Assembly (NCBI GenBank): GCA_040221975.1
Contig: JAVJWR010000033.1
Location: forward strand, 558,001 to 622,000
DNA: 64,000 bases
Origin: Haliea sp040221975
GTDB taxonomy: Bacteria > Pseudomonadota > Gammaproteobacteria > Pseudomonadales > Halieaceae
Direction: 5' to 3'
Position 1 is the stretch's first letter, and each line of letters opens with the position of its first letter. Positions 7,991-17,101 of this stretch are shown here, in pieces. The notes beneath the pieces are model-generated. The model did not search any database and was not told the DNA's origin. It worked only from the letters and a program-made list of their open reading frames with translations. The position numbers and the translations under genes are program-made.

Positions 7991-9689
7991 GCGACTCTCC
8001 CAGGGCCCGGTACAAGGCAGCGGTGACGATGCTTTCGTCCGGGTGCCGCCAACGCCCGGCAACATGGCGGTCGGGGCGCACCAGATACAGGGTACCGGGC
8101 TCCGCACCGTAGGCGTCCGCAAGGTGGCGCGACGGATCGGGCAGGCACTGCTCCCCCGTCACTCCCCCGCCACTCTTCTCCCGCGTCGCCACCAGCACGC
8201 TCAGGTCGGGATCAATCACTCGCAGGCCGGGCATCAGGCCGGCGACCTCGGCATCGCGTTCAACTGAACCGGCGAAATAGAGCACGGTGAAACCCGGCCC
8301 GATGTGGTCGAGCAGGAAATCGTTCTCTCCCAGGCGGACATTCTGCAGGGGCGCCCCGGGTGGGGGGCCGGCGTCGAAGCCCTCGCCCGCTGTGTCGGCG
8401 CTGGTCAGCGGGCTGTCATCGTAGATCCAGGGCTGTACCTGACGCGGATCAACAAACGGCTTCGCGAAGTCCTCTGTCAGCGCCAGCTCAAGCACCGCCT
8501 TGCGCATGAGGCTGTAGCCGCGACTGGGCGGCGTCATGAAACGGGAGCTCTTGCCGGCATTGCGGAACACATCCAGGGTCGCGCCCCGCCGCTCGGGGGT
8601 GAAACTGTCCAGCAGGCCCGTACCGGCCCGGCCCTGCAACGCGTAGGCCAGCTTCCAGGCCGCATTTACCGCGTCGGCGATGCCATTGTTGAGCCCGCGA
8701 ACCCCAAAGATCGGCACGATATGGCCCGAGTCGCCGATAAACAGCACCCGCTGGTGGCGATAGTCATCCAGGCACAGGGTATTGGCGGTATAGATGCTCC
8801 ACCACTCCAGTTCCCAGTCGCCCCGGTGACCGATCATGGCGAGGATGGCCGCTACCCGCTCCCGTACGGTGGCTTCCGCTACCGCATCCTCCAGATCCGC
8901 GCCCGCGGGTACCTGCCAGTCCACCCGCCAGATATTGTCCGGCTGCCGGTGAATGAGAATCGTGGCCTCGGGGTTGGCGGAAGACTCGAAAAAGGACCGG
9001 CGCTCGGTGGGAAAGTCGTGATCCATGCGCACATCCGCGATCACGTAGTTGCCCGGCAGATTGCGGCCATTGAGACGCAGCCCGAGCAGATTGCGCACGG
9101 TGCTGCGGGCGCCATCGGCCGCGAGCAGGTATTGCCCCCGCAGCGGATAGCTGCCCTGGGGCGTGACAATGTCGAGTTCCACGCCAGCGTCGTCCTGCGT
9201 TACCGCCGCCACCTCTGACAGCCAGCGGATATCGATCAGCCCCGGATAGTCGGCGGCCGCATCGATGAGGAATTGCTCGATGTACTGCTGCTGGATGTTG
9301 TACATCGGCAGGAATCGCTCGTCTTGCGAATGCGGCATCGAAAACTGGTAAATGAGCTGGTCACGGAAATAGCAGCGACCGCTGGTCCAGCCCAGGCCCT
9401 TGGCCGCAAAGGACGCGACTACGCCCAACTGCTGCAGGGTTTCGAAGCTGTAGCGGGAAATGCAGATTGCCCTGCTGCCGTCATTGACGGTGTTTTTCTT
9501 TTCCACCACCACCGAAGCCACGCCCAATCGCGCCAGCGCCAGTGCCGCCGTCAAACCGACCGGTCCGGCCCCGGCAATGATGACCGGGTGCCGGGGCCTG
9601 GCACCGTCGAGCTCTGCTGGCTTGCGGAAGGGATACTCAGGATACTCGAAATACAGCGATTCCAGCTCGCTCCGGCCGGCAGGTCTCAT
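7974..9689 (-). CDS. Second FAD aromatic hydroxylase (PheA/TfdB type)
   Basis: A 571-aa flavoprotein monooxygenase paralogous to the one at 4609-6300. The Rossmann motif IIAGAGPVGLTAA lies near residue 37, the NADPH/FAD DG-type region around AADGARSTVRNLLGL, and the GD motif FIGDSGHIVPIFGVRGLN near residue 315. Both enzymes share the N-terminal EYP-Y-R element and the GSRAICI segment, which supports common origin. It is followed by its own DUF2783 gene and preceded 18 bases upstream by an NTF2-like gene. Sequence differences in the GD loop (SGHIVPIFG against AAHQVSPFG) suggest a different ring substrate. Its place at the end of the amidohydrolase/amidase operon suggests it acts on the deacylated product; that is inference. 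Confidence 0.85.
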   Translation of the reverse strand: MRPAGRSELESLYFEYPEYPFRKPAELDGARPRHPVIIAGAGPVGLTAALALARLGVASVVVEKKNTVNDGSRAICISRYSFETLQQLGVVASFAAKGLGWTSGRCYFRDQLIYQFSMPHSQDERFLPMYNIQQQYIEQFLIDAAADYPGLIDIRWLSEVAAVTQDDAGVELDIVTPQGSYPLRGQYLLAADGARSTVRNLLGLRLNGRNLPGNYVIADVRMDHDFPTERRSFFESSANPEATILIHRQPDNIWRVDWQVPAGADLEDAVAEATVRERVAAILAMIGHRGDWELEWWSIYTANTLCLDDYRHQRVLFIGDSGHIVPIFGVRGLNNGIADAVNAAWKLAYALQGRAGTGLLDSFTPERRGATLDVFRNAGKSSRFMTPPSRGYSLMRKAVLELALTEDFAKPFVDPRQVQPWIYDDSPLTSADTAGEGFDAGPPPGAPLQNVRLGENDFLLDHIGPGFTVLYFAGSVERDAEVAGLMPGLRVIDPDLSVLVATREKSGGGVTGEQCLPDPSRHLADAYGAEPGTLYLVRPDRHVAGRWRHPDESIVTAALYRALGESHEADT

Positions 9690-9707
9690 GACAATGGCTA
9701 CACCCGA

Positions 9708-10079
9708 TTACAAGGACTCAAACAACTTGGCCACAATATGCCACTGGCCATCGATTTCCAGCAACTGGAAATGGTTGACGAAGTCCATGCCCAGATACCC
9801 CGTCTCCCGCAGTACGGCCGTGGCGATACGGCCGTCAATATGCACGGTATCAATCCGGGCCTCGTAGCGCAAACCGGAATCCACCGGCGCCGGATTGGCG
9901 CCTACCGCGGAGAAGAAAGGCTCCGGGCTACCGGTGACGAGTTCACCTGCCAGGTAGCCGCTCAGTACTGCGGAGTGATGGAACAGGGCCCGCAGTGCCA
10001 GCACGTCGCCGCGGGCGCAGGCACCGATGTAGGACTGGATCACGGCCTGCACCGCCGCCAGTGGCTCTGCGCGTGCCAT
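9708..10079 (-). CDS. NTF2-like (SnoaL/lumazine-binding type) protein
   Basis: The 123-aa protein has the cone-shaped NTF2-like fold pattern: an N-terminal helix with VIQSYIGACARGD, LRALFHHSAVLSGYLAGE, and C-terminal strands ending in NHFQLLEIDGQWHIVAKLFES. Such proteins are small-ligand binders, sometimes isomerases or hydratases. The ATG at 10079 follows the deacetylase-like gene by 37 bases. No catalytic residues can be assigned with confidence. Confidence 0.75.
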   Translation of the reverse strand: MARAEPLAAVQAVIQSYIGACARGDVLALRALFHHSAVLSGYLAGELVTGSPEPFFSAVGANPAPVDSGLRYEARIDTVHIDGRIATAVLRETGYLGMDFVNHFQLLEIDGQWHIVAKLFESL

Positions 10080-10116
10080 CAGCGTGCCTCCGACGGCGAT
10101 GTGGCTCTCGCGCAGT

Positions 10117-11241
10117 TCAGTTCTGGCACGGCAGCGTCTCCAGCAGGACTTCCGCCAAAGCGATGGCCTCGGCCTGGTGCGGCTGCAGATCCTGGCCACC
10201 GAGCGCTGCATGCATCTCCAGAAAGGGGTCGACGGTACCAGTGACGGCGCCACTGAGCTCCTCCATGACCGCCAGCCCGAAGAAGGGCACGGTCCAGGTG
10301 TTGTAGCCACCTTCGTGGCACATCAGCAGCCTGCCGTCACAGTGGCGATTCGCGGCATCAAGCAACTTGCGGGTCAGGCTGCGGTAGCCGTCGCTGTGCA
10401 TCTGCATGCGCCCCAGCGGATCGTAGGCGCCGGCATCGAAACCCGAAGGCACGACGATAAGCTGCGGCTTGAAGCGGTCGAGCGCGGGTATCACCACCCG
10501 ATCCCAGGCCTCCTCATAGGCACCGACACCGCTACCGGGCGGCAGTGGCACGTTGATATTGAAGCCGGTGCCGGCGCCGGTACCGTTCTCGTGTCGATAG
10601 CCGGAATCGGGCGGAAAACAGTTGTCCTGATGCACCGAGATGGTCAGCGCCCGCGGGTCATCATAGAACGCACTCTGGGTACCGTTGCCGTGGTGTACGT
10701 CCCAGTCGACAAAGGCGACGCGTTCAAGCCCGAACTGTTCGAAGGCGTGGAAACCGGCGATGGCAGCATTGCCGAACAGGCAGAAGCCCATGCCCATATC
10801 CGCCAGGGCGTGATGACCCGGAGGCCGCACCAGGGCATAGGCATTGTCGATCTCCCCCCTCATGAGAGCCTCCAGCGCTGCCAGCACCCCACCCGCCGAG
10901 AGCATGGCAATCTCGTAGCTGCCGCGTCCCAGGGGAGTAAAAGGGCCGGCATCGCCACCGACGTCCGCGCTCAGCGCCCTGACTTTCTCCAGGTGCTCGC
11001 GGGTATGAAAGCGCAGGATCTCCTCCTCCGTGGCCTCTCGCGGTGCGATGGCATGCAGCTGCGGGGTCAGACCGGCCACCTCCAGCAGGTTGCGAAAGCG
11101 GCGCTTGGTTTCCGGGTTTTCTGCATGTGTATCCGGTTGCACCGGATTGCCATAGGGCATCGGCCCGGCGTAATTACCGGTGTTGTGCCACATGTAAAGC
11201 TCGTGGGCGACGAAGCCCGTTTTGCGCGTAGCAGCCTGCAT
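10117..11241 (-). CDS. Class II histone-deacetylase-like amidohydrolase
   Basis: This 374-aa zinc enzyme belongs to the arginase/deacetylase fold that includes acetylpolyamine amidohydrolases and class II HDAC-like proteins. RPPGHHALADMG gives the catalytic His pair near residue 143; VDWDVHHGNGTQ supplies zinc-ligand Asp and His near 181; SGFDAGAYDPLGR supplies the second Asp near 270. Bacterial members remove acetyl or other short acyl groups from amines. It lies 4 bases after the amidase stop and 37 bases before the NTF2-like gene. The context suggests an N-acetylated amine or related amide as substrate, feeding the aromatic amine dehydrogenase encoded upstream. A second, shorter member is at 44842-45780. 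Confidence 0.88.
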   Translation of the reverse strand: MQAATRKTGFVAHELYMWHNTGNYAGPMPYGNPVQPDTHAENPETKRRFRNLLEVAGLTPQLHAIAPREATEEEILRFHTREHLEKVRALSADVGGDAGPFTPLGRGSYEIAMLSAGGVLAALEALMRGEIDNAYALVRPPGHHALADMGMGFCLFGNAAIAGFHAFEQFGLERVAFVDWDVHHGNGTQSAFYDDPRALTISVHQDNCFPPDSGYRHENGTGAGTGFNINVPLPPGSGVGAYEEAWDRVVIPALDRFKPQLIVVPSGFDAGAYDPLGRMQMHSDGYRSLTRKLLDAANRHCDGRLLMCHEGGYNTWTVPFFGLAVMEELSGAVTGTVDPFLEMHAALGGQDLQPHQAEAIALAEVLLETLPCQN

Positions 11242-11245
11242 GGCG

Positions 11246-12694
11246 TTAGCTCCGGGACTGGGTTTGGTGGATGGACTGGTCCGCGATCAGCGGCCAGGGC
11301 CGTGCCTGTTCCAGGCGTGCGGCCAGGGCCAGCAGCAGGTCTTCCCGACCCTGGCTGGCGGCGAACTGAATACCGAACGGCAGGCCACTTTCGCTGCGCC
11401 CCAGGGGCAGGGAAATCGCCGGCTGTCCGGTGACGTTGAACACTGCGGTAAAGGGAGCCTCGCGGAAAACGTGATCGGTCCAGCTGCGGGCCGTGAAATT
11501 GCCTCCGGCGGATGCATGCTCGCCAATGGCCCAGGGCAGTTGTGCCACTGTCGGAGTCACCAGGATATCGTGGCGGGTAAAAAAATGCCCGAAGTCGCGG
11601 CTTACCCGATTGAAATAGTCCTCCGCATGCAGCAAATCCACAGCCGACAGGCGCAAGCCGTGCTCGTGAATCGCCAGTGTCGCCTGCTCCAGGCTGTCAC
11701 TGTCGGCCTTGCGCCCGGTAGCGGCACAGATGTCCACCACCCAGTGTGCAATGTGGGCAGACCAGAGATCCGTGTTGGCCTCGGCAAAACGGTCCCCATC
11801 CAGTGCCGGCGCAGCCTCCTCCACCTGATGCCCCATGTCTGCCAGCAGCCTTGCGATGGCCTCCAGGGCAGCACGAATCTCGGGATCCACCGGCACCCCC
11901 GACCAGGGCTCGGCGGTAAACGCAATGCGCAGCCCGGCCGGCAACTGCAGGGACTCTGCATAGGGTCGATCCGGTGGCGCGATAACATAGGGGTCACCGA
12001 TGCCCGGACCCTGCACCGCGTCCAGCATGGCCGCACAGTCGCGCACCGTGCGGGTGAGCACGAATTCGATACCCAGGCCCCCGAGCCCGTCGGCGGCACC
12101 CGGGCCGATGGGAACCCGCCCACGACCCGGCTTGAGCCCCACCAGTCCGCAACAGGACGCCGGAATGCGGATGGAGCCGCCACCATCGTTGGCGTGGGCA
12201 AGCGGCACGATCCCCGCGGCCACCGCGGCGGCGCTGCCACCGCTGGAACCACCGGGACTGCGCGACACATCCCAGGGATTGCGGGTCGCGCCACAGGCCA
12301 CGGTCTCGGTGGCAACGTTGTACCCCATCTCTGGCACCGTTGTCCGCCCCAGGGTCACCAGCCCCGCCTGCCGAAAACGGGCCATGAGATCGGAGTCGGC
12401 GGGCGCGACCAGGCCCTGGCCCAGCCGGGAACCCATCTCGGAGCGCCGGCCCTCGGCCTGCAGTACCAGATCCTTGATCAGAAACGGCACCCCGGCAAAG
12501 GCGGCATCCGGCGGCATTGCCGCCAGGCTGGCAGCGACATCGTCGAAGACCTCTACCAACGCGTTGATCCGGGGATTCCAGTCAGTGGCCAAAGCCAGTG
12601 CACAGTCCGCCAGTTCCGCCGCAGTAACCTCGCGACTACGGACCAGCTGCGCCAGCCCCAGACCGTCGTATTGCAGGTATTCCGCTACATCCAT
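11246..12694 (-). CDS. Amidase signature family amidase
   Basis: A 482-aa amidase-signature hydrolase that cleaves a carboxamide. The catalytic triad elements are visible: Lys in VPFLIKDLV near residue 76, the Gly/Ser-rich SPGGSSGGSAAA near 150, and the nucleophile region GGGSIRIPAS near 178. Length is normal. Its start lies 11 bases after the TonB receptor stop, and the HDAC-like gene follows after 4 bases, so these are one operon. No signal peptide is seen, so it acts in the cytoplasm on an imported substrate. Annotated relatives act on aryl amides, aliphatic amides or N-acyl amines; which of these is open. Confidence 0.9.
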   Translation of the reverse strand: MDVAEYLQYDGLGLAQLVRSREVTAAELADCALALATDWNPRINALVEVFDDVAASLAAMPPDAAFAGVPFLIKDLVLQAEGRRSEMGSRLGQGLVAPADSDLMARFRQAGLVTLGRTTVPEMGYNVATETVACGATRNPWDVSRSPGGSSGGSAAAVAAGIVPLAHANDGGGSIRIPASCCGLVGLKPGRGRVPIGPGAADGLGGLGIEFVLTRTVRDCAAMLDAVQGPGIGDPYVIAPPDRPYAESLQLPAGLRIAFTAEPWSGVPVDPEIRAALEAIARLLADMGHQVEEAAPALDGDRFAEANTDLWSAHIAHWVVDICAATGRKADSDSLEQATLAIHEHGLRLSAVDLLHAEDYFNRVSRDFGHFFTRHDILVTPTVAQLPWAIGEHASAGGNFTARSWTDHVFREAPFTAVFNVTGQPAISLPLGRSESGLPFGIQFAASQGREDLLLALAARLEQARPWPLIADQSIHQTQSRS

Positions 12695-12705
12695 TTGCCC
12701 GAACC

Positions 12706-15153
12706 CTATTGGCCGAAGTTGTAGTTCAGCGTCACCCCGTAGGTGCGGGGCATGCCATAACTGCGCACAAAGGGACCATTGCCTCCCGTGTAGGCGGCGG
12801 GATAATAGTCTTCATCGGTGAGATTGCGCGTCCACAGCAGGGCCCGCCACTGGCCATCGGCCGAACCGATTCCCAGCCGCGCATTGAACAGGGTGTAGTC
12901 CTCGGTCGCGTTCTCGGGAGAAACACCACCAGAGGTTTCATCGGTGAAGCTGAGGTCACCCGCCACTTCCATCACCAAGCCGTTGGCCAGCGGCCACTCG
13001 TAGCTGACCAGAGCCGCATAGGACCACTCCGGCGCCTGCGCCAGCTCAATGCCGGAAACATCGCGCCGTACCGTCACCGGCCAGCTGCTTTGTACCGGAT
13101 CAACCGCGTTCCACTTGGTCACTTCCGTATCCAGCCAGGCAACACCCAGATTGACGTTGAGCCCGGTCAGCGGTTGCCACTTGAGATCAATCTCGGCACC
13201 GGTGATTTCCGACTCGGGCACATTGGTCAGGCCGGCGATGTTGCCGACGAAAGTCACGGCAATATCCTGCTCCTGCTTGTCCTCATAGTCGTAGAAGAAC
13301 GTCGCAGCATTGAGCTGCATCCTGCCCTCCAACAAAGTCGCCTTCATCCCCAGCTCGTAGGAGGTCAGCTTTTCCTCGTCGTAGGGAGCCAGCTGCTGGG
13401 TGGTATTGGAGTTGGCGCCATTGAAACCACCGGACTTGAAGCCTACTGATACCATACCGTACAGCAGGACATCCTGATTGATCGCGTAATCCAGTCCCAG
13501 CTTGCCCATCCAGCGCTCCGTGCTGATGGTGTCTTCGTAAACCTGGAACGCATTGTTGACATCAGGTGTGCCAATGACCGAGAAGATAAAATCCGGTGAG
13601 GATGGGTCATCATTGATGGTCCCGCAATCTCCCGGACTCAGATTGGCGCCGAAGTTTGCATTGAGGAAGTTACCCAGGCTGCCGTCATCGGCGACAAATG
13701 TGCAGCCCGCCCAGTCCCGGTCTTCCTCGGTGTAGCGGGCGCCCACGGTCAGGCGCCAGGCGTCGGTGAACTGCCATTCCACATGGCCAAAGGCGCCCAG
13801 GGAATCAGTTTCCTGGCTGTATTTGGTATCGAGTTCCCGGATCGGCGTAGCGGCAAACAGATCAACCCCCCAGGGAATCGAGCCCAAACCGAACACCGAG
13901 TCAGACATGAAATAATGGTAGTACTCATCCATTTCATCTTGCGAATAATACAGGCCGGCTATCCAGTTCAGCTGGCCGACATCACCGGCCAGACGCAGCT
14001 CCTGGGAGAACACCTTCAGGTCAGTGGTGTTGATATTGCTGGAATCGTTGTAGAAGCCGCCGTCCCAATCATTGGCTTCCACCCGTTCAAACTCGTTGTA
14101 GCCGGTGATCGAGGTCAGAGTCATGCTGCCGATATCCCACTCCAGCCTGGCCGCAAAGCCGGTGAGCTCGTTGTCCCGCTGGGGCCGGATATTGAAGGTC
14201 CTGCCGGTAATCGGGCTGGTGTAGCTGTTGGTCCAGTCTGCAGCTTCACTGTCGCCGGTGGAATACCAGGGTGGGGTCTCGCCGAAGTTGCTACCCGTCG
14301 GCAACAAGTACTGATCGAGCGGCGTATAGGGGTTGGTGAACTCGCCCAGCCCGAGCGGCGTACCGCTGTAAGCGGTGTTCGCCTTGTTCTCCGACTCATC
14401 CTTTACATAGTGGGCAGTCAACATAAGGCGCACAGTGTCACTGATGTCAAAATTGACGATACCGCGCAGCGCGGTCGCGTCTTTCTCGCCCAGCTCGTCG
14501 TTCCGGGTCAGGCTCTCCTGCCAACCTTCGCTGGACTGGATCGTCTTGAAGGCCAGGCGGCCCTGGACGAGGTCGCTGCCGCCGGTGACAAAGCCCTCCA
14601 GATCGAAGGTGGAGTAGCTGCCGTAGCTGGCGGTGACCCCCGCGCCGAACTCCTGGGTAGGCTTGTTGCTGATGAAATTGATCTGGCCCGCGGTGGTGTT
14701 GCGGCCGTAGAGATCACCCTGGGGGCCCTTGAGGACTTCAACCCGCTCGGTATCGAATACCAGACCCCGGGTCATCACCGTATAGGGCATGGCGACTTCG
14801 TCGAAATAGATGCCGACGGTGGAGGATGCCGCTGTGGAGTAATCCTGGAATCCCACACCACGAATTGTATAGAGCGGCACACCGGTAGCAGCGGTCTCGT
14901 TCACCGTAAGGCCGGGTGTGAGCAAAGCGATATCCTCCGCAGTCAGAACCCCGAAATCCCGCAGCTGGTCACCGGTGAAAGCGTTGATGGTAATGCCCAC
15001 GTCATTGGCGCTCTGGGCGCGCTTCTGGGCGGTCACAATAACTTCTTCAAGCTGGGCGTTGGCAACTGTGCCGAGGGTGGTCAGCGTTGCCAGCAGTACT
15101 GCGGTGCCAAGCTTGCGGCGTTGATATCCCGTTATCTGATGTCTAGCAATCAT
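12706..15153 (-). CDS. TonB-dependent outer membrane receptor
   Basis: This 815-aa protein is a TonB-gated outer-membrane transporter. A cationic N-terminus and hydrophobic segment precede the cleavage site at VANAQ (about residue 32). The TonB box region EEVIVTAQKR follows directly, then a plug domain with TIRGVGFQDYS and RVEVLKGPQGDLYGRNTTAG near residue 130, and a beta-barrel ending in aromatic NYNFGQ. The ATG at 15153 has a GGGGAAA ribosome site; a longer frame is not protein-like. It belongs to the SusC-unlike, catabolic (not clearly siderophore) group common in marine gammaproteobacteria. Placed between an amidohydrolase and an amidase, it likely imports their substrate. Confidence 0.93.
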   Translation of the reverse strand: MIARHQITGYQRRKLGTAVLLATLTTLGTVANAQLEEVIVTAQKRAQSANDVGITINAFTGDQLRDFGVLTAEDIALLTPGLTVNETAATGVPLYTIRGVGFQDYSTAASSTVGIYFDEVAMPYTVMTRGLVFDTERVEVLKGPQGDLYGRNTTAGQINFISNKPTQEFGAGVTASYGSYSTFDLEGFVTGGSDLVQGRLAFKTIQSSEGWQESLTRNDELGEKDATALRGIVNFDISDTVRLMLTAHYVKDESENKANTAYSGTPLGLGEFTNPYTPLDQYLLPTGSNFGETPPWYSTGDSEAADWTNSYTSPITGRTFNIRPQRDNELTGFAARLEWDIGSMTLTSITGYNEFERVEANDWDGGFYNDSSNINTTDLKVFSQELRLAGDVGQLNWIAGLYYSQDEMDEYYHYFMSDSVFGLGSIPWGVDLFAATPIRELDTKYSQETDSLGAFGHVEWQFTDAWRLTVGARYTEEDRDWAGCTFVADDGSLGNFLNANFGANLSPGDCGTINDDPSSPDFIFSVIGTPDVNNAFQVYEDTISTERWMGKLGLDYAINQDVLLYGMVSVGFKSGGFNGANSNTTQQLAPYDEEKLTSYELGMKATLLEGRMQLNAATFFYDYEDKQEQDIAVTFVGNIAGLTNVPESEITGAEIDLKWQPLTGLNVNLGVAWLDTEVTKWNAVDPVQSSWPVTVRRDVSGIELAQAPEWSYAALVSYEWPLANGLVMEVAGDLSFTDETSGGVSPENATEDYTLFNARLGIGSADGQWRALLWTRNLTDEDYYPAAYTGGNGPFVRSYGMPRTYGVTLNYNFGQ

Positions 15154-15208
15154 GATATTTCCCCTAAAAAGACAGTGGTTGAATACGTACCTGCATTGCG
15201 GCGGGGAG

Positions 15209-16963
15209 CTAATCCTCCGCGCCGCTTTTTTTGTAGACGGTGTTGCCGGCGAACAGGGTGCGCAGCACCCCAACTTCGCTGATTTCCTGTGGTTCAATGG
15301 CGAAAAGATCTCGGTCCAGCACGATCATTTCCGCAGACTTGCCGACCTCAATAGAACCTGTGGTCTGCTCCAGGCGCATGGCCCTGGCGCCATCAAGAGT
15401 CATGATCCGCAGCGCGTCCGCAAGGCTGACAGCCTGCTCAGGCCAGAAACTGCCGGGGACTTGTCCGCGGGGGTCCTCTCTTGTCACCAGAGCCTCGATA
15501 CCCAGCCATGGGTCGATCGTTTCCACTGCGGCGGGCCAGTCCGAGCCCGCCAGTACCGGTGCGTTGGCCTCGAGCAGGCTCCTGACCGGAAAATACTGAT
15601 CGCCGCGCGGAGAGCCAACGGCACTCACTACGGAATCAATAATCGGTGAGGGGTGCCAAAGATAGGGAGACAGATCCGCCACCGCGTCCAGTTCGGCAAA
15701 CCGCGGCAGGTCCTCCGGGTCGATATAGCCGGCATGGGCCAGTTCGTGACGGAGACCGGAGTCCCCGTTCGCCGCGCGGGCGGCAGCGATGGCATCCAGT
15801 GCCACGCGCACCGCCCGGTCGCCGGCGGTGTGGATCTTGACGGTGTAGCCGCGCTTGTCCAGCTCAATGATATCCCGTGTCAGCAGCCCGGGATCCAGAT
15901 GCAGCATGCCCCGATGGGAATCGGCGTGGGTGTTTTCCGGCGTGTAGGGTTCCAGCATCGCGGCTGTTCGCGATGCGGTGGGAACGCCGTCCATGAAGAC
16001 TTTGACAAATGCGGTGTGCAAGCGGTCGCTGGCGTAGTGGTCGCGCTGCTCATCTATGACTGCGTAGTCCAGAGGTCCGCTACGGTGACCGTAGGGTGTC
16101 TGGATACCCAGAGCCAGATGGGCAGTAATATCGCCCGCTCGTTCAAGCGCCTGAAAAGCAGCCATCGCGCGCGGCTCAGAATAGGCTTCCTTGAGGCCGG
16201 TGATGCCAAAACTGTTGGCAATGCGCAGGGCCTCCCGGGCGCCAGCTTCCATTTCCTCGTCGCTCCACTCCGGCAGGAGGTCCGACACCCTTTTCTTGAC
16301 ACCTTCCAGCAGCAAGCCGTTGGGCTCCCCGGTCACCGGATCCCGGACGATCGTGCCGTCCGCAGGGTCCGGGGTGTCACGGTCGATCCCGGCAAGCGCG
16401 AGAGCACGGCTGTTGAGCCAGCCATTGTGGTTGCTGTCGTCACTCAGCAACACGGCCTTGTCACCCGAGACCGCATCCAGAAACGCCTTCGGTGACTCAA
16501 TCTTGTAGGTATCAAAGAAGCCGCTATCCCACTGCCCGCCGCGTATCCAAAGCGCATCCGGGTTATCGGCTACACACTCCGCCACGCGCCGGGCAATCTG
16601 TTCCGGCGTGGACGAGAACGGGAAGTTGCATTCATAGAGGCTTTTTACGCCACCGCGCTGGGCATGGACATGGGCATCGTTGATGCCCGGCATGACCATG
16701 GCGCCCTGCAGGTCGACGACTGAGGTTGTCGGCGCACGAAAAGCCTCCGCGCCGGCGCGATCGCCCACGTGTACAAAGTATCCATCCCTGATTGCGACGG
16801 CTTCGGCCCAGGGCTGGGCGGGATTTACGGTATAGATGCGCGCATTGAGATAGATGGTATCCGCAGCGGCACCAGCGGTGTCAGCGGCAGAGAGTTGCGC
16901 GGCCACGACGGTCAGCAGGCTTCCTGCAATCGCGCTCGCCCAGTTTCTTATCGCTTGTTTCAT
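15209..16963 (-). CDS. Exported YtcJ-like metal-dependent amidohydrolase
   Basis: A 584-aa amidohydrolase-superfamily protein of the YtcJ (amidohydro_3) type. The N-terminus MKQAIRNWASAIAGSLLTVV...LSAAD is a signal peptide, so it is periplasmic. Metal-site elements seen are NDAHVHAQRG near residue 99, the HTAGDRAV His near 400, HAGYIDPEDLPR, and AGSDWP near 500. Characterised relatives hydrolyse amide or carbamate bonds, but most are unassigned. The ATG at 16963 is chosen because it starts the signal peptide. A 55-base gap separates it from the TonB receptor. It probably trims the substrate in the periplasm. Confidence 0.88.
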   Translation of the reverse strand: MKQAIRNWASAIAGSLLTVVAAQLSAADTAGAAADTIYLNARIYTVNPAQPWAEAVAIRDGYFVHVGDRAGAEAFRAPTTSVVDLQGAMVMPGINDAHVHAQRGGVKSLYECNFPFSSTPEQIARRVAECVADNPDALWIRGGQWDSGFFDTYKIESPKAFLDAVSGDKAVLLSDDSNHNGWLNSRALALAGIDRDTPDPADGTIVRDPVTGEPNGLLLEGVKKRVSDLLPEWSDEEMEAGAREALRIANSFGITGLKEAYSEPRAMAAFQALERAGDITAHLALGIQTPYGHRSGPLDYAVIDEQRDHYASDRLHTAFVKVFMDGVPTASRTAAMLEPYTPENTHADSHRGMLHLDPGLLTRDIIELDKRGYTVKIHTAGDRAVRVALDAIAAARAANGDSGLRHELAHAGYIDPEDLPRFAELDAVADLSPYLWHPSPIIDSVVSAVGSPRGDQYFPVRSLLEANAPVLAGSDWPAAVETIDPWLGIEALVTREDPRGQVPGSFWPEQAVSLADALRIMTLDGARAMRLEQTTGSIEVGKSAEMIVLDRDLFAIEPQEISEVGVLRTLFAGNTVYKKSGAED

Positions 16964-17101
16964 CTCGGGCTCCGTTAACGTTTTCGGAGCCACTGATCTT
17001 AGTGCCGTCGCTTCCAAGCGGTATTGACAGATGTGGACAAAGGCTTGACCAAAGGCCACGTGGAAGCGCAGTCCCTGCGCAATTCAGTACGCAGCAAGAT
17101 T

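Noticed and set aside
11222..12724. Long open frame of about 500 codons opposite the amidase gene
   Set aside because: High-GC shadow of the amidase: composition is not protein-like and no motif is seen, while the amidase frame has full catalytic signatures.
13783..15282. Long open frame of about 500 codons opposite the TonB receptor
   Set aside because: Shadow frame; the receptor strand has a signal peptide, plug and barrel motifs.
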